From contig NZ_BAKF01000009.1 in the NCBI RefSeq assembly GCF_000614025.1, positions 31,105 through 95,104 on the forward strand: 64,000 bases of DNA. The letters are read 5' to 3'. Shown here in pieces: positions 45,780-55,800 of this stretch. Within the stretch, counting starts at the first letter, position 1; each line of letters starts with the position of its first letter. The notes under the pieces are model-generated. The model did no database searches, was not told the DNA's origin, and saw only the letters and a list, made by a program, of their open reading frames with translations. The position numbers were made by a program, and so were the translations under genes. Source of the stretch: Prevotella aurantiaca JCM 15754 (lineage in GTDB: Bacteria > Bacteroidota > Bacteroidia > Bacteroidales > Bacteroidaceae).

Positions 45780-47204
45780 ATGATTTACATACACTGGATA
45801 GTTCTTGTAGCCTACACTGTGGTTGCCATTATCGCCATGATTACGGTGCTGCTGGAACATCGTCAGCCTGCTAAAACCATAGCTTGGGTGCTGGTATTAT
45901 CGTTTTTACCTTTGTTAGGAATCATTCTTTACTTCTTTTTTGGACGCCGAACACGCAAAGATCGACATATTTGGCAAAATAGTTTAGACCAACTGACAAA
46001 GCGTTCAATGATAGAATTTGCTGAACAAAAGCAGTTAGAACTACCTGAAGAACACAGAGAACTGATTCAACTCTTTATGAATCAGAATTTAGCCCTACCA
46101 TTTAAGAACAACGAAACCGATGTTTATGTGTCGGGATACGAGTTCTTTCCTGCGTTATTATCAGAAATTGGCAAGGCCGAACACCATATTCACATTGTCG
46201 CATACATCATTGACGACGACCCATTGGGGCGTTTACTGCGCGATGCACTTATTGATAAAGCACGTAAGGGAGTAGAAGTGCGCCTGCTATTCGACGATGT
46301 TGGTTCGTGGAAAACACCAAATCGCTTCTTTGAACAGATGCGCGAAGAAGGCATCGAGGTACATTCCTTTATGCCAGTGCGCTTTCCTGCCTTTACAGGA
46401 AAGGTGAATTATCGCAACCATCGTAAGATAATTGTTGTCGATGGTAAGGTCGGTTTCATTGGCGGAATGAATTTAGCACAACGCTATGTGCATGGTGTAA
46501 AGGGAAAGAAGTGGCGAGATACTCATGTAAAAATAAGTGGTTCAGCAGTTTATGGACTACAACGTGCTTTCCTTGTAGATTGGTTTCATGCCGACCGAAC
46601 ATTGATTACCGACCGCAAATATTACCCCGTCACAACAGCAGAAACAACAAACAACTGTTTGGTACAGATTGTAACAAGCAGTCCTACCAATGTATGGGAA
46701 GAATTAGAACAAGGCTATATTAAGATTTTGCTGAGTGCAAAGCGATATGTTTATATGGAAACGCCTTACTTCTTGCCTACCGAACCCATCTTCTTTGCAA
46801 TGCGAACAGCAGCTTTGTCGGGTGTAGATGTCCGATTGATGGTATCGTTAAAGAGCGATTCAAAATTAGTTCAGATGGCCTCTCGTTCTTATCTCAGACA
46901 GACGATACAAGCCGGTGTAAAGGTGTTATGCTACGAAGAAGGATTCAATCATAGTAAATTGCTTGTTGCAGACGACAACATAGCAACAATAGGTTCTGCG
47001 AATATAGACTTTCGTAGTTTTGAAAATAACTTTGAAGCCAATGCTTTCTTTTATGATAAATCAATGGCTCAACGTGTTAAAAGTATATTTCTTGCCGACG
47101 AAGCGAAGTGTATTCCGTTAGGAAAAATAAAGGAAATAGACCAAAAAATGTTCCTTTACCGCCTTTGGGAATCGGTTATTCGCTTGCTAAGTCCGCTATT
47201 ATAA
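45780..47204 (+). CDS. cls: Cardiolipin synthase
   Basis: Phospholipase D-type synthase that makes cardiolipin in the inner membrane, 474 aa. Two N-terminal membrane segments (about residues 4-25 and 34-54) are followed by two HKD sites: NHRKIIVVDGKVGFIGGMN (His214, Lys216, Asp221) and NHSKLLVADDNIATIGSANI (His391, Lys393, Asp398). A good ribosome site (GGAGGGG) precedes the ATG. It is the second gene of a likely dnaG-cls transcript. Confidence 0.96.
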   Translation: MIYIHWIVLVAYTVVAIIAMITVLLEHRQPAKTIAWVLVLSFLPLLGIILYFFFGRRTRKDRHIWQNSLDQLTKRSMIEFAEQKQLELPEEHRELIQLFMNQNLALPFKNNETDVYVSGYEFFPALLSEIGKAEHHIHIVAYIIDDDPLGRLLRDALIDKARKGVEVRLLFDDVGSWKTPNRFFEQMREEGIEVHSFMPVRFPAFTGKVNYRNHRKIIVVDGKVGFIGGMNLAQRYVHGVKGKKWRDTHVKISGSAVYGLQRAFLVDWFHADRTLITDRKYYPVTTAETTNNCLVQIVTSSPTNVWEELEQGYIKILLSAKRYVYMETPYFLPTEPIFFAMRTAALSGVDVRLMVSLKSDSKLVQMASRSYLRQTIQAGVKVLCYEEGFNHSKLLVADDNIATIGSANIDFRSFENNFEANAFFYDKSMAQRVKSIFLADEAKCIPLGKIKEIDQKMFLYRLWESVIRLLSPLL

Positions 47205-47386
47205 AGTGGAAGTAGTAGTGGTATTTCAACAATAAACAAGAAACATAATCTTACAAGAACATATTTTTAGGAGGGTAGAAATTATGTTAGATTAACCTAC
47301 TCGAAATAGAAAAAGAAAGCTATTAAAGTGTAAAGATTATTCAAAATCAAAACAATTAGCTAACAATCTGTTTACCAATGCATTAC

Positions 47387-47468
47387 AAAACAGTCTGTTT
47401 TGAAGTGTAAAAGTGCCTGTTTTGTGATACAATAGTGCCTGTTTTGCATCGCAAAACAGGCACTATTG
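47387..47468. repeat. Palindrome with satellite copies of TGCCTGTTTTG
   Basis: CAATAGTGCCTGTTTTGC (47430-47447) and its exact complement (47451-47468) form an 18-bp stem with a 3-nt loop. Two related half-units precede it in the same orientation: CAGTCTGTTTTGAAGTG (from 47389) and AAGTGCCTGTTTTGTGA (from 47410). It lies in the cls-ferredoxin gap; the other bases of 47205-47625 show no gene. Confidence 0.85.
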
Positions 47469-47625
47469 CAATGTAAAAGCAAAACGATTACTTTTTCCTT
47501 GTATTTCTTTTACACTTTTGTTAACATTCTATGCTATTTTCTTTGCACAGAAAATAGGAAACTATTAGCATTCTATCAAATGTTAGTGAACCTATTATCT
47601 ATATCAAGGTGAAGGTGAAAAAGAG

Positions 47626-47658
47626 GATAAAAAAAAGCGGACTCCTAGGAGTCCGCTT
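47626..47658 (-). terminator. Terminator of the ferredoxin gene
   Basis: AAGCGGACTCCT and AGGAGTCCGCTT (47635-47658) form a 12-bp palindrome, followed on the minus strand by TTTTTTTATCC. Confidence 0.9.
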
Positions 47659-47687
47659 CAATTTAATCAGTAACAATTATAAGTGTA

Positions 47688-47855
47688 TTAGTCCAAAGTA
47701 ATTACTTCGCTTGGACAAACACTTGCGCATGTGCCGCATTCTGTGCAAGCATCAGCATCAATTTTGTAGATGTCGCCTTCAGAGATTGCACCTACTGGAC
47801 ATTCATCAATACATGTACCACAAGCGATACAGTCGTTGCCAATTACATAAGCCAT
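47688..47855 (-). CDS. 2[4Fe-4S] ferredoxin
   Basis: Small electron carrier of anaerobic metabolism (for example pyruvate:ferredoxin oxidoreductase), 55 aa. Translated from the minus strand it begins MAYVIGNDCIACGTCIDECP and ends CTECGTCASVCPSEVITLD. Both halves carry CxxCxxCxxxCP, so two [4Fe-4S] clusters. Clostridial-type, full length. A promoter lies upstream (47929-47962) and a strong terminator downstream, so it is transcribed alone. Confidence 0.97.
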   Translation of the reverse strand: MAYVIGNDCIACGTCIDECPVGAISEGDIYKIDADACTECGTCASVCPSEVITLD

Positions 47856-47928
47856 AATTATAAATCTTTTATTATATTAATAATGTTCTTGTATAGGATT
47901 GTTTTTCAATACCTACTTTTGTATGGTG

Positions 47929-47962
47929 CAAAGGTAAAAAATATTTTTCTAATACCTACAAA
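47929..47962 (-). promoter_or_regulatory. Promoter of the ferredoxin gene
   Basis: On the minus strand TTTG (47962-47959), 22-bp spacer, TACCTTTG (47936-47929). Confidence 0.65.
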
Positions 47963-48088
47963 TGATGATAAAAATTTGAAATATTTAGACTTTATACAAA
48001 TAAAGATAACGAGTTTAGTGGATTAAAAAGTAAAGATGGAGGCTTTATTTTACAATAAGAAAAGGGAAAGGGCGTTATTACAATAGAT

Positions 48089-48835
48089 ATGAAACAACTT
48101 CTATACATTATATTATTATGGACAACGTCGGTCGTTAGCTTTGCGCAAGACCGCACAGTGCAGAATCGTCCCTATACAGACTTGCGCCCGTTCCATTTCG
48201 GTGTTATGGTTGGAACGCACTTTCAAGACCTTGAAATACTGAATTCAGGGCCACAAATGGTAGATCTTGGCGATGGTAGTGGACCTGCACAGAAGGTTAT
48301 TTCGGTAGATCAGGACCGCTGGGATGCTGGCTTTACGGTGGGTGTGTTAGGCGAATTGCGTCTTAATACAACGTTTCAGTTACGCGTTGCTCCTGCAATG
48401 TACTTTGGAACACGCCACCTTACGTTCAGAAATCTTACGGATTTAAATGCTAATGGGCAACCAACGGAGAAGACACAAGATTTAAAAACTGTTTATATCT
48501 CGTGTGCTTTCGACCTAATTGCAGCTGCTCCACGCTTCAATAATTATCGTCCCTACCTAATGTTAGGTATCAATCCTATGTTAAATCTTTCGGGAAAGAG
48601 CAACGACTATTTGCGATTAAAGCGAGGCGATGCTTATTTAGAGTTGGGAGTAGGTTGTGATTTCTATCTTCCTTTCTTCAAGTTGCGACCTGAACTGAAA
48701 TTTATGTATGGATTATCGAACAGCTTAGATACCAATCATATAAAGGATTTGCGCGATAAAAATACGCAGATGTATGCTAATTTTGCGAAAGAAACTCGTT
48801 CTAAAATGATTGCGCTAACATTCTATTTTGAGTAA
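48089..48835 (+). CDS. porT: Type IX secretion system protein PorT (SprT)
   Basis: Outer-membrane-associated barrel protein needed for the T9SS, 248 aa. Signal peptide MKQLLYIILLWTTSVVSFA, then a PorT-type N-terminus (NRPYTDLRPFHFGVMVGTHF) and repeated barrel strands (QLRVAPAMYFGTRHLTFRN; YRPYLMLGINPMLNLSGKSN; FKLRPELKFMYGLSNSL), ending SKMIALTFYFE. The length matches P. gingivalis PorT. In P. gingivalis it follows ubiE; here it follows a divergent ferredoxin gene. It should work with SprA (52851-60461). Confidence 0.9.
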   Translation: MKQLLYIILLWTTSVVSFAQDRTVQNRPYTDLRPFHFGVMVGTHFQDLEILNSGPQMVDLGDGSGPAQKVISVDQDRWDAGFTVGVLGELRLNTTFQLRVAPAMYFGTRHLTFRNLTDLNANGQPTEKTQDLKTVYISCAFDLIAAAPRFNNYRPYLMLGINPMLNLSGKSNDYLRLKRGDAYLELGVGCDFYLPFFKLRPELKFMYGLSNSLDTNHIKDLRDKNTQMYANFAKETRSKMIALTFYFE

Positions 48836-48858
48836 GTTTATTAGTGGATATAAAGTAA

Positions 48859-48897
48859 AAGGAGTTAAGACGCTGTGTTGTCTTAACTCCTTTTTCT
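48859..48897 (+). terminator. Terminator between porT and the nucleotidase gene
   Basis: AAGGAGTTAAGAC (48859-48871), 8-nt loop, GTCTTAACTCCTT (48880-48892) then TTTCTTTC. It separates convergent genes and may act in both directions. Confidence 0.88.
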
Positions 48898-48900
48898 TTC

Positions 48901-49740
48901 CTATTTCTTCTTTTCTAAGTCTAAAACCATCTTTCCTACAAAGATAGCTGACTTTCCGTTTTGGTCGATACCCACTTTCTTGCCGTCCAAGTTCTTCACA
49001 TAAACCAGCTCTTTTAAGAAAGAATGTGAGTGCCCGCCCAGTATTAAGTCGATTCCACGCGTACCTGCAACAAGTTCTTCGTCGCTAACTCCTTCTATGT
49101 TTATGCCTAAATGCGATATACATATAATAAGGTCGCACTTCTTTTTCTTTAGTTCATTAACACATTTCTGGGCACATTCTATCGGGTCTAGATACTTTAA
49201 TGGACCATAATTAGCCGTTACAACTAACCCATCAAGCTGTGGAGACAAACCAAATACACCAATCTTCAGACCTTTACGCTTTAATATTGTGTAAGGTTTC
49301 ACTATCTTTGCCAATTCTGTACCTGCAAAATCATAGTTCGCACATACTATCGGATAGTTCAAAGCCTTAAACATTCGTATCATATTATCAAGTCCAAAGT
49401 CGAACTCATGGTTACCTATTGTTCCCGCATCGTAGTGCATAAGATTCATTAGTCCTACTTCCACATCGCCTTTAAACATGGTAAAGTAAGGCGAACCTTG
49501 GCAAAAGTCGCCACTATCGAATAGTAATAAGTTGGGATCTTTGGCTCTTTCCTCTTTCAACATAGCTATACGACGTTCAAAACCAGCCCGTCCTGCCCTC
49601 AACGTATCGGCAAGTGTTGTGTTGAAAGGCATTATCTGACTATGCGTATCATTTGTATGCAGAATGGTGAGCTGCTTCTTTTGTGCAAGTGCAATAACGC
49701 TAAACAAAAACAAGGTTATCAGTAAAATATTCTTTTTCAT
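48901..49740 (-). CDS. Metallophosphoesterase domain of a split 5'-nucleotidase
   Basis: Periplasmic UshA-type hydrolase unit, 279 aa. Signal peptide MKKNILLITLFLFSVIALA, then the dimetal motifs ILHTNDTHSQ, LLFDSGDFCQG, GTIGNHEFDFG and LILGGHSHSF. It ends just after the catalytic domain, and the substrate-binding C-terminal domain is encoded separately just upstream on the same strand (49778-50586). Together they form the two-gene version of a normal 5'-nucleotidase, common in Bacteroidetes. Likely role: nucleotide salvage and phosphate acquisition. Confidence 0.92.
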   Translation of the reverse strand: MKKNILLITLFLFSVIALAQKKQLTILHTNDTHSQIMPFNTTLADTLRAGRAGFERRIAMLKEERAKDPNLLLFDSGDFCQGSPYFTMFKGDVEVGLMNLMHYDAGTIGNHEFDFGLDNMIRMFKALNYPIVCANYDFAGTELAKIVKPYTILKRKGLKIGVFGLSPQLDGLVVTANYGPLKYLDPIECAQKCVNELKKKKCDLIICISHLGINIEGVSDEELVAGTRGIDLILGGHSHSFLKELVYVKNLDGKKVGIDQNGKSAIFVGKMVLDLEKKK

Positions 49741-49777
49741 TGTTTCACTTCTTTTTTTATAGTACCACTTATCAACG

Positions 49778-50586
49778 TTACTTCACTATAACAGAAGGTC
49801 TATCACTTTCTTTACTAAAGTAAGAAATGCGGCCTTCTTTCGTGCTGTTAATGATTTTTCCTTCTGCTGTCATTGCTTTGAAGTAGTTCAAAATAACGAA
49901 TCGAGAATTATTCGATGCTTCTTGAGGTGCATTGAGATCGGTTTTATCCTTAAAAGCCACCAGTTTGTCGTTGCCCTGTGCCAAATAGTCAATAGTAGCA
50001 ATGCGATATTTGGCCTTTGGTCAATCTGCTTTCCGTTCAGACTTGCATACTCAAGTTTGTCCCCACGGTCCAAAACTAATCTCACACCTTTACTAACACC
50101 TTCTCCACCAGTATGAGCAATTTGTCGAAAGAGCTCTAACACCTTATCGCCAGTAAGTGTTAGGAAACAGATTTTATTTTCAAATGGCGCAATATCATTC
50201 ACATCTCCCACTGTAACATTGCCTTTGGGTAGTGCAGCACGAATGCCTCCCATGTTGTAAACTGCGAAATCTACTTTCTCGTTATATTCTTTTGCTGCCC
50301 ATACCAGAATATCTGCGAGAAGATTAGATAAATCGCTTTCTGGTCGTTCAGCCGCCATATAGTGGTCAGAATGTGCCACTACTGGTCCCATAATACTATC
50401 TACTACATGCTTGTAGGGTGCTAAAAACGCTGCAGCCTTTTGGTCTTTAGCTTTGTCATAGCGGGAATCTATCAGTATTCTACTACGTTGTACGCCTGTA
50501 AGTTGGTATTTTCCTTGTTGTGCTGCACATGGTGTGTAAGTCAATAAAGCAGCCATACCACCTATTAAAAACATCTTTTTACTCAT
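49778..50586 (-). CDS. 5'-nucleotidase C-terminal domain protein, frameshifted
   Basis: Partner of the catalytic domain gene downstream. Signal peptide MSKKMFLIGGMAALLTYTPC, then the 5'-nucleotidase C-domain core (DFAVYNMGGIRAALPKGNVT; DIAPFENKICFLTLTGDKVL). The frame is lost near 50016: after GKQID the protein should read KAKYRIATIDYLAQGNDKLV, which is found in the next frame and runs to the stop at 49778. One base is missing from a run (AAAA to AAA on the coding strand, TTT at 50016-50018). Repaired length is about 269 aa. Sequencing error and pseudogene cannot be told apart here. Confidence 0.88.
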
Positions 50587-50736
50587 AATTTGTGCTTTTG
50601 TTCTCCCTGCAAAGATAGTAAAAACTTGTTAGTCAATGGTATTAGTACCTGTAGTTTTCGCTTGGTATAAGTGAAATATAGTTAAAGAAGATTTTAATAA
50701 AATATAGTTTTCGTCGTTAATCGGATAATTTATAGT

Positions 50737-50744
50737 AACTTTGC
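50737..50744 (+). promoter_or_regulatory. -7 promoter element of rplS
   Basis: TAACTTTG, with a transcript start expected near 50751 and a leader of about 80 nt to the ATG at 50831. The leader contains a small hairpin CGGT-ATA-ACCG and a GGCC...GAGCC segment; a ribosomal-protein leader is possible but not shown. Confidence 0.6.
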
Positions 50745-50830
50745 AGAGCTTTTCGGTATAACCGCTGGCCGTGGAAGAGTCATGAGCCATGTTGTATTGG
50801 AACGACAAACAATATTTAATTAAGAAAAAA

Positions 50831-51199
50831 ATGGATTTAATTAAAATTGCTGAAGAAGCATTTGCAACCGGCAAACAGCACCCAGAATTCAGAGCTGGAG
50901 ATACTGTTACAGTCGCTTACAAAATCGTCGAGGGTAATAAGCAACGTGTTCAGCTTTATCGTGGTGTAGTAATCAAGATTAGCGGTGAGGGCGAAAAGAA
51001 GCGTTTCACTGTTCGTAAGATGTCAGGCACTGTCGGTGTTGAGCGTATTTTCCCAATGGAGTCACCTAATATCGAATCTATCGAGGTGAACAAACATGGT
51101 AAGGTACGTCGCGCTAAGCTTTACTACTTGCGCAATCTTACAGGTAAAGCTGCTCGTATTAAGGAAAGAAGAGTGGTTACTGCTAAGACTAACAAGTAA
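50831..51199 (+). CDS. rplS: 50S ribosomal protein L19
   Basis: Intersubunit-bridge protein, about 122 aa. The ATG at 50831 ([20 protein letters not shown]) is the standard start; an upstream in-frame Met (50789) would add 14 unrelated residues. Conserved [35 protein letters not shown] and the [16 protein letters not shown] segment are present. It is monocistronic here, away from the trmD-rimM-rpsP group it joins in other phyla. Confidence 0.97.
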   Translation: MDLIKIAEEAFATGKQHPEFRAGDTVTVAYKIVEGNKQRVQLYRGVVIKISGEGEKKRFTVRKMSGTVGVERIFPMESPNIESIEVNKHGKVRRAKLYYLRNLTGKAARIKERRVVTAKTNK

Positions 51200-51223
51200 T
51201 TCTCTCTTGAGAAATCCACAAAT

Positions 51224-51260
51224 AAAAAAGTTCAGAACTTTGTAGTTCTGAACTTTTTTT
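51224..51260 (+). terminator. Terminator of rplS
   Basis: AAAAAAGTTCAGAAC (51224-51238), 6-nt loop, GTTCTGAACTTTTTT (51245-51259). Symmetric, so it may also serve the convergent gene at 51280. Confidence 0.93.
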
Positions 51261-51279
51261 ATTTTCATAATCGAAGCTT

Positions 51280-51591
51280 TCATTTCTTTCTTATTTCCTT
51301 TTCGTCCTTGTTTTCGTAGTTCAATTGCGCATCACCGTCGCCATGAATAGCAGCTTGCAAGTCCTTCCAGTTTTGGAAACCAGCAAATAATGCCAATCGA
51401 TCTAGAGTTTTCTTCGATGGCTTTTCCTTTGTAATCATATATCCCCATAGTTTTCGTAACGACTTCGACTCCAAGTTTATATGATACTGTTTCAACTTAG
51501 CTGAAACCTTTTCGTAGTCGGCTGTTAGGTTGATATGCTGCGGAAGTTTATGCTGAAACTCCACAAGAAAGTTTTTTAATGCTTTTCCCAT
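51280..51591 (-). CDS. Hypothetical small helical protein (103 aa)
   Basis: I do not recognise the family. It is a basic, helical, soluble protein. The middle reads LESKSLRKLWGYMITKEKPS and KKTLDRLALFAGFQNWKDLQ, which looks like a helix-turn-helix or LysM-like arrangement often seen in Bacteroidetes proteins that carry a short 'KTLDxLALFxGF' motif before other domains. The C-terminus is charged (NKDEKEIRKK). A DNA-binding role is possible but not shown. Confidence 0.6.
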   Translation of the reverse strand: MGKALKNFLVEFQHKLPQHINLTADYEKVSAKLKQYHINLESKSLRKLWGYMITKEKPSKKTLDRLALFAGFQNWKDLQAAIHGDGDAQLNYENKDEKEIRKK

Positions 51592-51717
51592 GTATGTTAT
51601 TCCAACATTATATTATATGTATGAACACAAGCTTGCAAACATAAAGTTAGACCAATGCTACACAATGCTATACTAAAAGTTGTTACAAAGCGCACAATGG
51701 CATAACACTTTTGTTTT

Positions 51718-52617
51718 TTATACCAGCTTATTAATTACTTCTTCACGTGAAGCAGGCAGGTAATCTATCACTGGAATTTCTGGCATAGTATAGCAACCTG
51801 CTGCCAAACGCATAGTCGCACGCGCACAATTTACAAGAACCTGTGAGGTTAGAGCAGGATTATTGATGCTCATGTTAAATTCAAAATGCTGATTTTGAGT
51901 TTTGCCACTCACACCTTTTCGAATAAGATGAACTCCATGTCCCATATCGCGAACGTCGTCTACACTTGCTACTGCAAACACATGTGTTTCGTCATTAGCA
52001 AAATATGGGTCAGCTTTAATATTCCTTGTGACATCTTCAAGCTTTGCTCCATCTTCCAATTCAACGTAAACCATACGTCGGTGAATACCTTCTCCCAAGG
52101 GAATTGTTACAGAAAGCGCATTCTTAACACCTGTTTTGCCACGCACACAAACGGAGTGTCCCATTGACATACCAGGTCCAAAGTTGGTATAAGAAAGACC
52201 TTTTGGTGCCAAACTTTCCATTAAAATGCGTACAACAGAGTCAGATCCTGGGTCCCAACCTGCTGCAATAACACTCACTTTACCCGCCTTTTTGCAGTTC
52301 TCCATTTGCTTTGTGCGGTACTCTAATATGCTTGTGTGTATATCGAACGAATCTACAGTATTGATGCCCATAGCTACAATACGTTCTGCATAGTCTGGAC
52401 AGCTACGTGTTGGTGCTGCGAGTATAGCCACATCAACGTCCTTTAATTTTGCAATATCGTCTACAACTTCGTATGGAGTCAACTCCAAAGGTTTGTCTTT
52501 ATCTCCTTGACGTCGTACGACACCTGCAATCTCAAAGTCTTTTGCAGCTTCTAGTGCTTCAATTGCATATTGACCAATGTTTCCATAACCCACAACTGCT
52601 GCTCTTATTTTCTTCAT
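51718..52617 (-). CDS. ddh: meso-Diaminopimelate dehydrogenase
   Basis: NADPH-dependent enzyme that makes meso-diaminopimelate in one step from tetrahydrodipicolinate, for peptidoglycan and lysine, 299 aa. The Rossmann start (RAAVVGYGNIGQYAIEALEA) and the family segments VIAAGWDPGSDSVVR, GPGMSMGHSVCVRGKTGVKN and IPLGEGIHRRMVYVELE are present. It has its own promoter at 52661-52693. Its presence indicates the dehydrogenase route, found in some Bacteroidales. Confidence 0.96.
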   Translation of the reverse strand: MKKIRAAVVGYGNIGQYAIEALEAAKDFEIAGVVRRQGDKDKPLELTPYEVVDDIAKLKDVDVAILAAPTRSCPDYAERIVAMGINTVDSFDIHTSILEYRTKQMENCKKAGKVSVIAAGWDPGSDSVVRILMESLAPKGLSYTNFGPGMSMGHSVCVRGKTGVKNALSVTIPLGEGIHRRMVYVELEDGAKLEDVTRNIKADPYFANDETHVFAVASVDDVRDMGHGVHLIRKGVSGKTQNQHFEFNMSINNPALTSQVLVNCARATMRLAAGCYTMPEIPVIDYLPASREEVINKLV

Positions 52618-52660
52618 AACCTTTACCTTAAATGTTATTTTACCTATTTCTTACGACTTA

Positions 52661-52693
52661 CAAAATTACACCAAAAATATGATTTATTACAAA
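52661..52693 (-). promoter_or_regulatory. Promoter of ddh
   Basis: On the minus strand TTTG (52693-52690), 21-bp spacer, TAATTTTG (52668-52661), 44 bases before the ATG. Confidence 0.7.
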
Positions 52694-52850
52694 CTATTTG
52701 TGGTTTTTTTTGCTAAAATTTTATCCCCTCTCAAATTTATAAAACAACTCGTATAACTTCTTTACATATAGAGAGTATGTAGCAAAAAGAAAATATTAAG
52801 TATTAAGATATAAAGATAAAAAGTAGTTACCAAGGCAAGTAAGCAGAAGC

Positions 52851-55800
52851 TTATCGAGTAAGGCTAAGCTTTAGACTGACACCAAAATCGTGAGTAGTTG
52901 TTGGGAAACTGCTTGAAGAAAGCAATGGCGCATTTACTTGTATGTCATAATAAATACTTGCTGTGATAAGACGGCTTAACGTATAATCGCCAATGAATGA
53001 TGCTTTGAAAGCTGTATTTCCACTCGATGCTGCTGATGTAATTGATGCAATATCGCGGGTAATAGAAGCTTGTTTGCGATAGCTTAAATCTAATCTGAGA
53101 TTTAAGTCGCGATTTATACCTCCATTATTTCTATTGTTCGTGCTTTGAGAATTGCTGTTCTGTTTATCTTGTTGATCGCCTTTTTTCTTAGTACTCTTTA
53201 CCAATCTTGAGTTGCGACCACCAAATAGATTTACATTATTAATACGATAGCCAAAGCCAATAACCCAGTCTTTCGATATAGCTTCGTTTACCTGAACACT
53301 TGTCATAGAAAGCGACAGAACACGTGTTTGACGATATTCTAAACGAGCAGTAAGATTGTTTTCTAAGGTCACATCAATACCTAACAATGGAGCAAATGCT
53401 TCGTTTATACTTACTTGCGAAATATTATACATTGAACTTGGCATAGGCGCACCAGATGTAGCATCTTTCACAAATCCCAAACCATTCATATATTCTTGCC
53501 ATGTGCTGAAGCTTTGATAAGAACCAATAGCAAAAATACTCTTATATGAATGATTGATATTTACACTCTTGAAAATGTTCTCGAAGATAGACAAACGTGA
53601 AAGTCCGCTGTATCGAATGGTCCAGTTAGGTAACAAACTCTTCAATTTAGGGAATATCTCCAGTCCGTTATTTCCTATGCTTGTATAAGTATTAAGGAAG
53701 GCAGGTATCATTACATCTGCACTATACTTATCTACTGTTCCTATGGCAGGATTAAATCTACCTCCTCCCATTGATGCTGGATATTCAGCCCCAATATAAC
53801 GAGCCTCAACCTGGTTGCGATATCCATCAAGCGATTTAGCAAACTTCTCAAAAGTTGCACTATGATAACCATTATTAGCATTACCCAAGCCTTCAAAAGC
53901 AGAACCAATAGAGATAGTTGTCATTGTGAGTGTACCGCTTTGCGTGGTAGGAATTCCAACATACATATATTGAATGCTCTTTGAAACTGTTTCTGTACGA
54001 CTAGCGTTGAGATCTATCTTAAAGTCGCGAATAGGTTCCAATGTTGCACGAAGCTGCAAGTCTTCTGTTTTGTTTGTTGTTGCTGGTGTAGCTATACTAT
54101 CTGAAACTAGCAACCAACCATTATCTCTTGCCCGACCAATATAATCTTCATCAATAACACCAAAAGCGAAATCAAGACCTGGTGTCAATATTCCACTTCT
54201 ACGCATCTGTCCGAACGCATCACCAATAGTAGGCATAAATCCTGGCAAAGACATAGAGTATTGATCACGATAAGATATGCTGGCACTTCGTACCATCATC
54301 AAAGCTCGTGCAACACATTGTGCTGTTTTATACCAACCTTTATCGTCAAGCGGTTCTTTTGGCGTAACGGTAAGTTTTAAACGCATTATTGAGTCAGTCT
54401 TATTATACAATTTTACTCTATTATCGTCCATCTTTTTCCACTTTAGTTTTACAGAATGTCCATCTGCATCTTTCAGTGAAACAATAATACGTTTTGTTTT
54501 CTTCGAGTGCGAAACAACAATTGTAGTATCTGCAGGAAGGGTTACTTCTTGTTCGAAACTCTTTGAATTCTTAGGCAATGCCTTTTTCTTATCTTTATCG
54601 CCGTCTATCTTTTTCTTTGAGTCTTTTCCTAATTCCTTACTCAACTGATCAGCTAAGTTACCAGCGTCTACACGTCCCCTACTATCAAGTGTTCCACTTC
54701 TACTGATACTTGGACGCGACTTATTGAACCTCTCATTGGTTTTCTTCAAGAAAGGAATATGATTATATAGACGTTCTAAATTAAATGTCGTATTGATATT
54801 CAACGCTCGGTTGTTGGTTATCATATTTCCTAACGATGCACCATTTTCTAATCTTGTACCACGAACCCACGTATAAGTAGAATTGTAAGTAGCATCAGAA
54901 TTTATCCAATCGAATATAGGCAGCATATTAAGCGGCAACTGATACGAAAGTGTAAAACTCTGCTGATAATCTAATGGTGTACCAAAATTCTTCAAACTTG
55001 TCCATACAGAATCTTTCCATGCTTCATATCGGTCAGCATAAAGATCTTTATTGATAGGTGTGTAAGGCTCTTCTATTTCAGCATGCGTAGCACTTTGGAA
55101 ATTCATATGCAAATTGCGTGTCAAATCCCATCGCACAGCAAAATCGCGATTCCATAAGAATTGTTCGCTAAAGGTTAACGGCAACATATTCATAGTTGTC
55201 GATTCCATATCGCGTTGTTGCAATTCGTAATAGTTACGGGTTATTTCTGTATTGAAAGCTATATTCTGTGGCAACCAGTTCAGTTCAAAGCGTTTGAGAA
55301 TATCGAACCATTTAGACTTGCCTTTTATTAGTCGTTTGAAAGGTAACACCGACTTATAAACTGGTGTCCAGTTATAATTCATTGCACCACGCCAATTATC
55401 TTCATTCTCATAAACAGTAGTTTCACCTGTCGTACGTGAATGTGAATGACTATAAGAGAATGAGAAGTTAGCAGGATCGTAAGGCATAGGATGACGTTTA
55501 TTCTGTATACCTACACGCACATTTGACAACGAGAAGTTAGTCGTTGTACGCTTTGTAATCGCAATAGATTCTATTGAATCGCGCTCATGTTCATTAGCAG
55601 CACCATCAAGAGCTGCATCTAATTGCATATCCGTATCAAGCGGATTATACTTTGGACGTCTCTCGCTCTTTGTAACACTATAATATAAAGGTGCAGATAC
55701 TTTAGCCTTATCTGGGAAGAACTTACCCAATTCGAGACTGGTAGTAACTGTAACATCGGTATTTGTTTCTTTCTTTCGTGCATTTACACCTTCTTCAAGA

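Noticed and set aside
49778..49984. Separate 68-aa gene upstream of the nucleotidase catalytic gene
   Set aside because: It is the continuation of the 5'-nucleotidase C-terminal domain after a one-base frameshift, not an independent gene.
54277..54648. Plus-strand ORF of 123 codons within sprA
   Set aside because: Antisense shadow of the conserved SprA reading frame.
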